Source of the DNA: CAVXZE01 sp963766175
GTDB lineage: Bacteria; Myxococcota_A; UBA9160; UBA6930
DNA: 64,000 bases
Assembly (NCBI GenBank): GCA_963766175.1
Contig: CAVXZE010000004.1
Coordinates: 186,001-250,000 of the forward strand
Direction of reading: 5' to 3'
The position numbers and the translations under genes are program-made. The notes beneath the pieces are model-generated. The model worked only from the letters and a program-made list of their open reading frames with translations. It did no database searches and had not been told where the DNA came from. This document shows positions 8,463 to 15,761 of the stretch, in pieces (positions within the stretch are counted from its first letter, which is position 1; each line of letters opens with the position of its first letter).

Positions 8463-9620
8463 TCACCGACGGGCGGCCTTCGCGCCGGACTCGGCGACCG
8501 GGTCGGGCAGCATGTCATTTTCGACGAGAAGATCGAACAGGGCGTCGGCGAGGGCCCGCAGGCCTCTGGGATCCAGGTGACCGTGGTCCAGGAATACCTC
8601 GGGTCCCAACTCCGCCTCCAAGAGCACATCGCAGACCGAGAGCATCGGCACCTCCAGCTCCTCGGCCACCTCGGCCGTGGCCTTCAGCCAGCGATTCAGA
8701 CCCGTCGCGCCCTCGCGCTCGCCGCGCGCCTTGCGGAGATTCTTGATCTTGCATCCCTGAATGATGACGACGCGACCGCCACGGTCCGAGCCCGGGCTGA
8801 TCTCGTTCGCGCGAGTCAACTCGACCATATCCCGGAGTCGGGCCTTGTAGTCCGCCAGCGGCATCCGCCGCTGGCGCGCCTGCGTCTCCTGACGCTCTTC
8901 CTTGACTTCGTCGTGTGAGGCCCGACGAAGCGTGTAGCTCAACACTCGATACGTGAAGCTGGAGGTCAACAGGCGCTCCCGGATGAAGAGCCGGGCGTGC
9001 TCGGCGTCGGTCATGCCGTCCCAGTAGGCCTTGTCGTTCCACCCGAACCAGATCGTCACCACGTCAGGCCGGTACTTGAGCCCGCGGCGTCGCAGAATCT
9101 CGAGCCCCTGATAGGCCGAGTAGCCCGAACACCCCCCGTTCATCACGTGGATCTCCCGACCCGGGAGTGCCTCGCGCAGAAGCTCGGCCAGCACCGTCGG
9201 ATAGGCCTCCTCGTAGCGAACGCCCCAGCCGAAGGTGACCGAGTCGCCCAGGGAGAGCACGCGGAAGTCGTTCGGTCCGCGCTCGACGGGAACGTCGGGA
9301 TTGCGCATGCGGTCGCTGTTGGCGATGAAGCCGGTCATCTTGCCCCGATCCAGAGGCGCCGTGGTGTTGGCCTTCAGTTGCCAGAACAACCACGGATCCT
9401 TCTCGACGATGTCGGGCCAGTTGACCATTCCGAACCGGACCGGCGCGTCCGCGTGACCCTCGAAGCGATCCGGGACGATCGTGGCCCAGATCACCGCGCA
9501 GATCCCTTCGATGACCAGCAGACCCAGCAGCACCGCCACCACCGAGTACATCACCGTCTTGGGCCGCGAGAACTGGATCTCCTCTGACGAAGAACCTCGG
9601 GTCGGCACGTCAGCGCTCAT
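8463..9620 (-). CDS. SGNH/GDSL-family hydrolase with N-terminal membrane anchor
   Basis: One transmembrane helix at about 24-48 is followed by an extracytoplasmic SGNH hydrolase domain. Block I is FRVLSLGDSVTFGWG with nucleophile S127, the glycine block is VMNGGCSGYSAYQG, block III is IWFGWNDK and block V is FLDHGHLDPRG with the catalytic Asp/His pair. Such anchored SGNH proteins often deacetylate or acylate exported glycans. It converges on the membrane glycosyltransferase gene with only 7 bases between stops, which loosely supports a cell-envelope glycan role. Family assignment is firm; whether it is an esterase or a transferase is open. Confidence 0.88.
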   Translation of the reverse strand: MSADVPTRGSSSEEIQFSRPKTVMYSVVAVLLGLLVIEGICAVIWATIVPDRFEGHADAPVRFGMVNWPDIVEKDPWLFWQLKANTTAPLDRGKMTGFIANSDRMRNPDVPVERGPNDFRVLSLGDSVTFGWGVRYEEAYPTVLAELLREALPGREIHVMNGGCSGYSAYQGLEILRRRGLKYRPDVVTIWFGWNDKAYWDGMTDAEHARLFIRERLLTSSFTYRVLSYTLRRASHDEVKEERQETQARQRRMPLADYKARLRDMVELTRANEISPGSDRGGRVVIIQGCKIKNLRKARGEREGATGLNRWLKATAEVAEELEVPMLSVCDVLLEAELGPEVFLDHGHLDPRGLRALADALFDLLVENDMLPDPVAESGAKAARR

Positions 9621-9715
9621 GGATCCGAAATTCCCCCTCTCACCCGCGGACCACCGCTCTCAGCGAGCAGAGGGTAGGGAATCATGAGCAGGCCGCATCA
9701 CCCCGTTCAGACCGG

Positions 9716-10915
9716 TCACCCCGAGGACTGTGCTGTTCTGCGCTTCCTCAGCGTGATGGCAACCACCTCGGAGCGGCTTCCTGTCCTCACTGGCGGCCCC
9801 CAGGTACCGGTTCCGCTCGAAACGTAGAGCGTGAGACCCCCGATCCTGTGGAGCCCACGGTCGAAGCCGTTCCACAGGACTCGCGTGAGGATTCCGAACG
9901 GAAACATCTGTCCCCGGTGGGTGTGTCCCGAAAGCTGCAAATCGACACCCGCTTCCGCGGCAAATGAGAACCTGGTGTCCGGGGCGAAGTAGGACTGGAC
10001 CTGCTGGGTGTTCCGGTCACCGTAGCTTTGGAGGACGTTGGTCGGGGTATGGTACAGCAGGATGGACGGCTTCTCCGGCCGGTAGCACCCGCCACTTTCG
10101 AATGGGTTCACCGATGTGCGCTCTCTCGAGAACCAGGGGAAGCTGATGCCAACCAACTGGAGTCCGTCGATCTCGACGCACTCGTCGTCGAGGATCCGGA
10201 TCTTCGTCTGCTTCAACAGCTCGAGAGGGGCCGCGAGGCCCGCGTAGCCTTCGTGGTTCCCAGTGACGAAGAAGACACCTCGTCGAGCCCGCAGGGAATC
10301 GAGCAGATCCTTGAACCTGTGGAAGTCCGAGCACGAGCCGTTGAAGAGGTCTCCGGTGATGAACACGGCCTCGGCGTCCAGGGCGTTCACCATCTTCACC
10401 ACGCGCCTAAGGAAGCCTGTGCCATGCGCGCCGCCCAGGTGCACATCCGATAGCTGCACGACGGTGCTGCCTTCCCAGCTCTCGGGCAACTCGCCGACCT
10501 CCACCTCGAGTGACGTGACGATCGGGTGGTGGGCGTTCCAGAGACCGTACGAGGATGCGGACAAGGAGAGCACGACTGCGACCAGGAGAGCGACGCGCGC
10601 GGCGATTGGCCTTCCCAGAAGGCGAGAGATCCCATGGACCGCCCAGCCGAGCGCCAGGAAGAGCACCAGGTGGAGCGCCAGCCCCAGCCAGAATGAGGAG
10701 AGTGTGTGCGCGGTTCTCGTGATCGCGTTGCCGTGAAACCGGTGCAGCAGCATGGCGAGCGGGATGCTCATGGCAAGGAAAATGAACGCGAGAAGGAGCG
10801 TGACTCTCATCCGCAGGCGGGTGACATCGAAGGCGAAGACGACGGAGCGGTGGATGAAGTAGTGGGTTCCGAGAAGCAGAACCGCCGCCGAGAGCAGGGT
10901 GAGCAGCATCCGCAA
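9716..10915 (-). CDS. Membrane-bound calcineurin-like metallophosphoesterase (YkuE/YaeI type)
   Basis: About four N-terminal hydrophobic helices occupy residues 1-150. The metallophosphoesterase domain follows with the five signature blocks: VVQLSDVHLGG, VFITGDLFNG, FVTGNHEGY, then LSGHTHRGQMFPFG with FGILTRVLWNG. The last pattern is typical of the YkuE/YaeI branch, whose members include UDP-diacylglucosamine or phospholipid phosphoesterases. The frame opens at TTG 10915, and ATG 10909 is an equally possible start. It lies 79 bases downstream of the PIG-L gene on the same strand, so it may be the last gene of the E1/E2/JAB operon or a separate housekeeping unit. Confidence 0.87.
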   Translation of the reverse strand: MRMLLTLLSAAVLLLGTHYFIHRSVVFAFDVTRLRMRVTLLLAFIFLAMSIPLAMLLHRFHGNAITRTAHTLSSFWLGLALHLVLFLALGWAVHGISRLLGRPIAARVALLVAVVLSLSASSYGLWNAHHPIVTSLEVEVGELPESWEGSTVVQLSDVHLGGAHGTGFLRRVVKMVNALDAEAVFITGDLFNGSCSDFHRFKDLLDSLRARRGVFFVTGNHEGYAGLAAPLELLKQTKIRILDDECVEIDGLQLVGISFPWFSRERTSVNPFESGGCYRPEKPSILLYHTPTNVLQSYGDRNTQQVQSYFAPDTRFSFAAEAGVDLQLSGHTHRGQMFPFGILTRVLWNGFDRGLHRIGGLTLYVSSGTGTWGPPVRTGSRSEVVAITLRKRRTAQSSG

Positions 10916-10993
10916 GAAGATCGCGATCTCCGCGCGCCAAGTCCAGGCTGCAATGGGCCAACCGACCTGGTATGACCGACTCTGGAGAGGTCC

Positions 10994-11704
10994 TCAACAC
11001 CAGAAGGACTTGTAGACCTGGAAGGCCTCGAAGCGCCCGCTCGGCGCGTTCAGGAACACCGACCAGCTCTGGGCGAGCCGGAGGACCCGCTCCGCGGCCA
11101 TGAAGGACTTCTCCCGCTGGCTCGCGTGTTCGCGCAGAGCCGTCTGCTTCGCCTCGAAATCGCCGGGCGTCAGATCCACGAAGAAGGTCGGTCTGAACTC
11201 ATTGGGAATCGTGGAGGGTGCTTGATACATGAGCACCGTTCCGGGAAAAGCCCTCGTGGCGGAGATGGTGGCCGCATACACGGTCTCGTGATCGAGGTGG
11301 GTGTCTCCCTTCGCGTGAGTCAGAACCATGTCGAATTTCTTCGAACCGATCAGCCCTTCCACTTCCCGGATCAGCGAATGCACGTCTAGCTGCAGACCAC
11401 AGTCTTCGTAGCCGAGAATCGTCACATCGCACTCGTCGACTCCGAGCACCCCCGCTGCCTTGATCGACTCCTGGTGCCTCTGCTGCCGGTCGAAGCCGCC
11501 GGAGGTTTGCCAGCTCTTTAGACCGTGTGTCAGAACCAGAAAATGCACCCGCGCGCCCAGCTCGCTCCTGAGCCGATGGATGAAGCCTCCGCCGCCGAGC
11601 TCGATGTCATCGGGATGTGCACCGATGGCCAGCAGGCTCAGATCCTTCTCTCTCGCGAACAACATCGCGCTCACCACGGACCTCGATCGGTCCCTCCTCT
11701 CCAC
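10994..11704 (-). CDS. PIG-L/LmbE-family deacetylase
   Basis: The family metal-binding motif AHPDDIELGGGG is at residues 29-40 and the second site GDTHLDHETVY holds H136 and H139. PIG-L/LmbE enzymes are zinc hydrolases that remove N-acetyl groups from sugars or related small substrates. The gene starts 4 bases after the stop of the E1-like gene (GTG 11704 directly next to GAGGAGG; an internal ATG at 11665 is an alternative), so it is almost certainly translated with it. A deacetylase at the end of an E1/E2/JAB operon is unexpected. It may act on the conjugated substrate or on a small-molecule modifier. Family call is strong; the substrate is unknown. Confidence 0.9.
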   Translation of the reverse strand: MERRDRSRSVVSAMLFAREKDLSLLAIGAHPDDIELGGGGFIHRLRSELGARVHFLVLTHGLKSWQTSGGFDRQQRHQESIKAAGVLGVDECDVTILGYEDCGLQLDVHSLIREVEGLIGSKKFDMVLTHAKGDTHLDHETVYAATISATRAFPGTVLMYQAPSTIPNEFRPTFFVDLTPGDFEAKQTALREHASQREKSFMAAERVLRLAQSWSVFLNAPSGRFEAFQVYKSFWC

Positions 11705-11708
11705 CTCC

Positions 11709-13037
11709 TCATGATTTCGCGCTCCGCTGGTGGAAGCAGGGGGAGCGAAAGTCGATCACGCCGAAGCGCTCCGGGAAGCGGGCGTCGTAGACGATGGTTC
11801 CCGTGGACGGCCAGCCGAGCCCTTCCGGCTGGAGCGCGCGGAGGGACTCGGCGGCGAGGATTCCGCCACAGACCATGGAGGTGCCGGGCAGCGTGAAGGC
11901 GTGATCCTGCCAGCAGCTCGCCCGATCCTGCTCATCGGCGGCGCGCTTCGCGAGGTTCGGAATCCTGTGCTGGAGGCATGCCGTCCGGCCCGGCAGGTAG
12001 CTACGCTGCTGCGCGACGAGCGGCGCGCTTCCAGCCTCGAGGAGCGGAACGCCGTCCGCGAGCGAGCAGTCATTCGCGTACTTCCGCGCTGCGAAGCTGT
12101 CGGGACAGGCAATCCGTAGCGACGGGGCCGAGAGGGCTGAGGGCCGATCCTCGTAGCGCATCACCAGGGGCTGAATGGACAGCTCCGGGTCGCAGATGGG
12201 CGCCAGCTTCTCGGCCATCACGGCCGCTTTCGGTCTGTCGATATCGTCGACCGAGAAAGTCGGCTGAATGGCGAGGTTCTCGGGACCTACCACGTCGAAA
12301 TCGACGATGCGGAGCTCGCAGCCCGGTCCCAGCATGGGAGCGAGCGACTCGAGCAGATGGGTGCCCACCGCCCCAGCTCCCATCACCTCGAGGATCTGGT
12401 TCTCGATAGACACGTCGGGCCACTCTGACCCGCCCGCCTCGCACCGCCGCGTCTCCGATGCGGCGTCGAACGAGATCAGGGGAGCCGGCGGCCCGGCGGC
12501 CTCGAGTTGACCTGCGAAGATCAGCACCTCCTGGAGCGCCAGGCCCGACGCGATCCGAGCGATGGGTTCGAGCGGCTCTTCGCCAGCGGGGGGTGCTCGG
12601 TCCGGCGCCGCAATGCCGCGCAGGATCCCCGCAAGCGAATGCATCGCGACCCAGGTGGTGCTCCACGAGAGAGAAGCGAACGGCAAAGAGCGCGACAGGG
12701 CGTGCCTTGCGCAGGCCTCCCGCGAGGCGGGATCGCTCCCGAGATGCAGCACCATGTCACACGGCGGGGCATCCTCCAGGAGCGAATCGGTCTGGGCGAA
12801 CGGGAAGTCCTCCATCAGCAGCGAGAATTCTTCCCTGACCGCCTCTCCCCCTCGCAGGTGGACGAACCCGAAGCCCAGGGCGCCGAGCGCGCGACACAGC
12901 GCCCAGGCGGGGTGGAACCACGGCTCACCGATGTCGCTATCGTCGACGGCCACCAGCACGACCGTTTCGCCGATGCGCAGGACATCCGCTCCTGCCTGGC
13001 CCACCCGACCTTGCGGCGGATACTCGCTGCCCGTCAT
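11709..13037 (-). CDS. E1/ThiF-like adenylyltransferase of a ubiquitin-like conjugation operon
   Basis: The 442-residue protein carries a C-terminal E1/ThiF domain. It has the nucleotide loop EVMGAGAVGTHLLESL (glycines at 220-225), the ribose-binding VDFDVVGPENLAIQ (D246, D248), the DIDRPKAAVM motif with R268, and the post-domain IACPDSFAARKYANDC. A cysteine suited to thioester transfer occurs in PGRTACLQHR (C354). E1 enzymes adenylate the C-terminal glycine of ubiquitin-like proteins or sulfur carriers. The first ~210 residues look like a second, degenerate Rossmann unit without a glycine loop (DMVLHLGSDPASREACARH). ATG 13037 overlaps the JAB stop as ATGA and the PIG-L gene follows. Family is confident; the modifier it activates is not identified. 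Confidence 0.88.
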   Translation of the reverse strand: MTGSEYPPQGRVGQAGADVLRIGETVVLVAVDDSDIGEPWFHPAWALCRALGALGFGFVHLRGGEAVREEFSLLMEDFPFAQTDSLLEDAPPCDMVLHLGSDPASREACARHALSRSLPFASLSWSTTWVAMHSLAGILRGIAAPDRAPPAGEEPLEPIARIASGLALQEVLIFAGQLEAAGPPAPLISFDAASETRRCEAGGSEWPDVSIENQILEVMGAGAVGTHLLESLAPMLGPGCELRIVDFDVVGPENLAIQPTFSVDDIDRPKAAVMAEKLAPICDPELSIQPLVMRYEDRPSALSAPSLRIACPDSFAARKYANDCSLADGVPLLEAGSAPLVAQQRSYLPGRTACLQHRIPNLAKRAADEQDRASCWQDHAFTLPGTSMVCGGILAAESLRALQPEGLGWPSTGTIVYDARFPERFGVIDFRSPCFHQRSAKS

Positions 13038-13789
13038 CGAACCCCCTCGACCTCTGCCCACTCTCGGTGAAAGCTGATCTTTTCCTGGATTTCCCGCTCG
13101 AGCGGGCTGCTCAGCGCCGCACGGTCCCGGTCCGAAACCCGGGAGCGAGGATCCGGGGCAATCCGCGCCGGCACCTCGCTCAGCGCGGACCGGCCGCAGA
13201 ACGAGCAGGTGGCCTTCCGAACCGCGTAGAGCCGGTGGTCCCGCTCCCGATTCACGATCAGCGAGAAGGCGATCGCGTACCCACTCCGGAGCTCGACGAG
13301 GCTCCTCCCGTCACGCGAGGAATCCCGCAGGAGACGTCGCACTCCCGAGCAGGGACAGGGGGGATCGGCCGCGTCGACCGGGCGGACCTCTTCGAAGCTC
13401 ACGACGGTGGAAACCTGATCGATGAAGACGCCCCGAAGGAACACGTCGTCGGTGGTCGATGCGTCGCAGCTCGATGGATGGCGGTGAATGAATGCGATCG
13501 GTACAAGCTGCCGCTGCATGCGATGCGCGAGCGTCTCCATCTCATCCCGCATGCGGAGCACCTGGCGCCCCGGCTGTTCGACGCTCGCCGCGGTGACGCT
13601 CTGCCCCGCGAGCAGGGGCGTCGCCACCACGTGAAAGGGCCTCGCCTGGTCTGCGAGCCCGAGCAGCCCGTACTCCGCGAACGGCTCGGCGAACTCGTCG
13701 TGCAGGATGTCGGCGACCAGATAGCAGCGCTCGAGCGCCAGGGGATCGAAGCTCAGCAGCACCTCGGACGCCCGCTGCCTCAGGGTCAT
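13034..13789 (-). CDS. JAB/JAMM-domain metalloprotease (deubiquitinase-like) with zinc-ribbon-like tail
   Basis: The 251-residue protein has the JAMM zinc-protease pattern: E39 in FAEYGLLGL, H102 and H104 in IAFIHRHPSS, and S111/D114 in DASTTDD. JAMM proteases cut after the C-terminal glycine of ubiquitin-like proteins, either to mature a precursor or to remove the modifier. The second half contains CPCSG and CSFCG pairs that may bind an extra zinc. ATG 13789 overlaps the upstream stop as ATGA, and its own stop overlaps the E1 start in the same way, so stoichiometric co-translation of E2-like, JAB and E1 proteins is expected. The motif spacing is slightly shorter than in eukaryotic JAMM enzymes, as is common in bacterial ones. 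Confidence 0.82.
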   Translation of the reverse strand: MTLRQRASEVLLSFDPLALERCYLVADILHDEFAEPFAEYGLLGLADQARPFHVVATPLLAGQSVTAASVEQPGRQVLRMRDEMETLAHRMQRQLVPIAFIHRHPSSCDASTTDDVFLRGVFIDQVSTVVSFEEVRPVDAADPPCPCSGVRRLLRDSSRDGRSLVELRSGYAIAFSLIVNRERDHRLYAVRKATCSFCGRSALSEVPARIAPDPRSRVSDRDRAALSSPLEREIQEKISFHREWAEVEGVR

Positions 13790-14925
13790 CTGCGCGGCCT
13801 CTGCAAGCTGGCGACGCGAGAGTCTCGAAGGAGCTCCTTCCCGCCAGCGCGTAGTCGGCGATGCAACTCGCTGCGGCCGGTGATCAGGATGACGCCGGCG
13901 TCGAGCCACTCCACTACCGCTTCTGCATTGGTGAACTGACTGGAGAGCAGGCGTCGATATTGTCCGGGATCCCCGACGCAGATACCGCGGTGGATAGGCC
14001 CGCCGCTCGGCGTCCAGAAGTCCCCCTGGGTGGCGCCCGGGCGCGGCGCCACGGCCAGCCAGTCTTTTCGCCGGCTCCCGAAGAGATGGAGTCCGACGAA
14101 GACGCTCCGCGCCCTCATCCTGCTGGCAACGGGGCCACGGACCAGATGCCAGTGGCCGCGCGAGTGCTGGAGCTGGTGATCGCCATCGGAGTGAAAGAGC
14201 TGGTAGCTGCCACGATTCTGGGGACCGCATTCCTCCAGAATCGGCCTCACCTCCCCGAGGAACTCCGACGCCATTCGCGTCAGCTCGGGCCGGCTCCCGA
14301 TACTCTCCAGCGCGCGGCGTTCTCGTGTGCGCCGGAGGTCCCGGAGCAGCTCCGGGAAGGCCCGCGCCTTTTCGCTGCGAAGGGCGTAGCACTCGCCGCC
14401 CACGATGACCGAGGAGGCTGGCCGCATGCCGGCCGCGACCGGCGAAAGAGGGATCACCGTCCTGCCCAAGATCACGCAAGGCGCCCCCACCAGAGCGGCC
14501 AGTGTCTCGGGCGTCCCCAGCGGGGGGCGCGGCGCGTGCAGATGCGGAAGCAGGGCCAGCGCTCGTCTTTCGAGCCTCCGAAATGTCTCGATGGGCAGCA
14601 TCCGCGAACCCTCACCGCACTGGCGGGACGCCTCCCCCGAGGAGCGAAGCAGCGGAATCAACTCGTTGAGACAGAACTGGAGCGTCTTGAGGTGCTGCGC
14701 GTAGGTTCGGGCCTCGCCGAGCACGCCGCCAGGCGGGGCATCCGCGGCTTGCGCGGGCCCCAGCAGCGCTTCGACATAGTGGGGCAACGAGGTGAGGGGC
14801 CGGCTCGCCCCGCAACCATCCAGCGCCGACACCCCGAACGCGCCTTCTCGCAAGAGAACGATGGCCCGAACGGCGCGCCCAGGGCGTGCTCTCACTCCCC
14901 CTCGGTGCGTCGCCTGTACCGACAC
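13786..14925 (-). CDS. Candidate E2-like (UBC-fold) conjugating protein
   Basis: No whole-length family was recognised. The C-terminal part has features of bacterial E2 proteins: a strand-rich segment (MRARSVFVGLHLFG), then FWTPSGGPIHRGICVGDPG, in which C316 sits four residues after H312, much like the catalytic HPNI...G.ICL region of UBC folds, followed by a helix (NAEAVVEWLDAG). The N-terminal two thirds are unassigned and may recruit substrate. Its position before JAB and E1 genes is the main support. GTG 14925 has GGGGGAG about 7 bases upstream; GTG 14895 would give a GTGA overlap with the preceding gene. If C316 is not conserved among homologues, the E2 reading fails. Confidence 0.55.
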   Translation of the reverse strand: MSVQATHRGGVRARPGRAVRAIVLLREGAFGVSALDGCGASRPLTSLPHYVEALLGPAQAADAPPGGVLGEARTYAQHLKTLQFCLNELIPLLRSSGEASRQCGEGSRMLPIETFRRLERRALALLPHLHAPRPPLGTPETLAALVGAPCVILGRTVIPLSPVAAGMRPASSVIVGGECYALRSEKARAFPELLRDLRRTRERRALESIGSRPELTRMASEFLGEVRPILEECGPQNRGSYQLFHSDGDHQLQHSRGHWHLVRGPVASRMRARSVFVGLHLFGSRRKDWLAVAPRPGATQGDFWTPSGGPIHRGICVGDPGQYRRLLSSQFTNAEAVVEWLDAGVILITGRSELHRRLRAGGKELLRDSRVASLQRPRR

Positions 14926-15326
14926 GGCACATCTCCCCCACGGTACGACTCGGAGAGACGGATGGTGATCTCATCGGTCTCGCGCACCACCACGCTCTCA
15001 TCCTTCTCCTCGCCTTCTTCGCGATCGACGAGGACCTGGTCCAGCGTAATCGGCTCGCCTTCCGCCTTGTTCCTCGAGGCCCTGGTCAACTCCACGTCGA
15101 TCGCCCTCGCGGTCCGCAGTGCCTCCTCTATCACCCTCGCTGTCCTCGAAGCCGCCTCGGACTGCTGAGGATGGCCGATCACCCGCTTGATGACCTCGAG
15201 GGCCGACTTTCCTGCGACCTGCTCGAGAGGGAGTTCGGCAAACGCGGATCCCCCCATGCCATACTCCAGACCGCACCTTATATTCCTTGCCTTGCCTGCC
15301 GTGATTCTCTTCTGCCGAGTGCTCAT
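14892..15326 (-). CDS. Unknown 144-residue protein, first gene of the E1/E2/JAB operon
   Basis: Not recognised. ATG 15326 has an excellent GGAGAG ribosome site. The N-terminus is basic (MSTRQKRITAGKARNIRCG), the middle is helical and charged (SRTARVIEEALRTARAIDVE), and the end has a probable beta-hairpin (ESVVVRETDEITIRLSESYR) followed by Gly-Gly at 130-131 and a 13-residue basic tail. The position suggests the modifier, its substrate or an adaptor. A Ubl precursor trimmed after Gly-Gly by the JAB protease is an attractive but unproven idea, because no beta-grasp pattern could be verified. The downstream E2-like gene overlaps its 3' end. The 12-bp repeats lie 80-115 bases upstream. Confidence 0.7.
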   Translation of the reverse strand: MSTRQKRITAGKARNIRCGLEYGMGGSAFAELPLEQVAGKSALEVIKRVIGHPQQSEAASRTARVIEEALRTARAIDVELTRASRNKAEGEPITLDQVLVDREEGEEKDESVVVRETDEITIRLSESYRGGDVPCRYRRRTEGE

Positions 15327-15761
15327 TGGCTCTCCTTCCCGATTTGCCTGTTACGTCGTGCAGCGGACCGGACCCCGGCCGCCCTGGTCTGGCGGCTCCC
15401 ACCCCTTTCACCTATTGTTTCACTCATTGTTTCACCTATCGTATGATATTCTGAACAATCTCTCGATCGATGCTTCGAATTGCGGAAAGGGATGTCCGGT
15501 TTCTGTCTCTTCACGGAAGCCAAAGATACCGGGAACGAAGATCCTCGTCGATTTTTTTCTCAATTAAATCAAATATTTAGTGACAGTTTTGCCCTCGAGC
15601 CCCGGAGCTGCGGAGACCGTATCTACAGCTGGTATACCCGCTGTGCCATTCGCGGTCCGTGTCCCACAATATCCAGATCCAGACTCCCCTTGACCTCTGA
15701 TTGGAGACAGTTTTCTCGATATTTGATAAACACTGTGAAGAGACAATCGGAGGGATCGACG
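15327..15761. other. Divergent intergenic region between E1/E2/JAB operon and SorC-like regulator
   Basis: No convincing gene is seen in these 435 bases. The stretch is richer in A+T than its surroundings, notably 15545-15585 (TTTTTTTCTCAATTAAATC) and 15700-15735. It holds the three 12-bp repeats and must contain promoters for both directions. No clear -35/-10 pair could be named with confidence. The lower GC content could mean a transferred segment or simply a regulatory zone. Confidence 0.6.
15406..15441. repeat. Three phased 12-bp direct repeats upstream of the E1/E2/JAB operon
   Basis: Three contiguous copies are visible: TTTCACCTATTG (15406), TTTCACTCATTG (15418) and TTTCACCTATCG (15430). 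The period is exactly 12 bp with only three changed positions. They lie 80-115 bases before the first gene of the conjugation operon and about 320 bases before the divergent SorC-like regulator gene. Tandem short repeats at such a place usually bind a cooperative regulator, and the SorC-like protein is the obvious candidate. Confidence 0.7.

Noticed and set aside
10994..15326. Type II CBASS (Cap2/Cap3) system
   Set aside because: No CD-NTase (cyclic nucleotide synthase) or effector gene is present in the cluster or next to it; E1, E2-like and JAB alone do not make CBASS.
15406..15441. Short CRISPR array
   Set aside because: The repeat unit is only 12 bp with no spacers and no cas genes; an operator array fits better.
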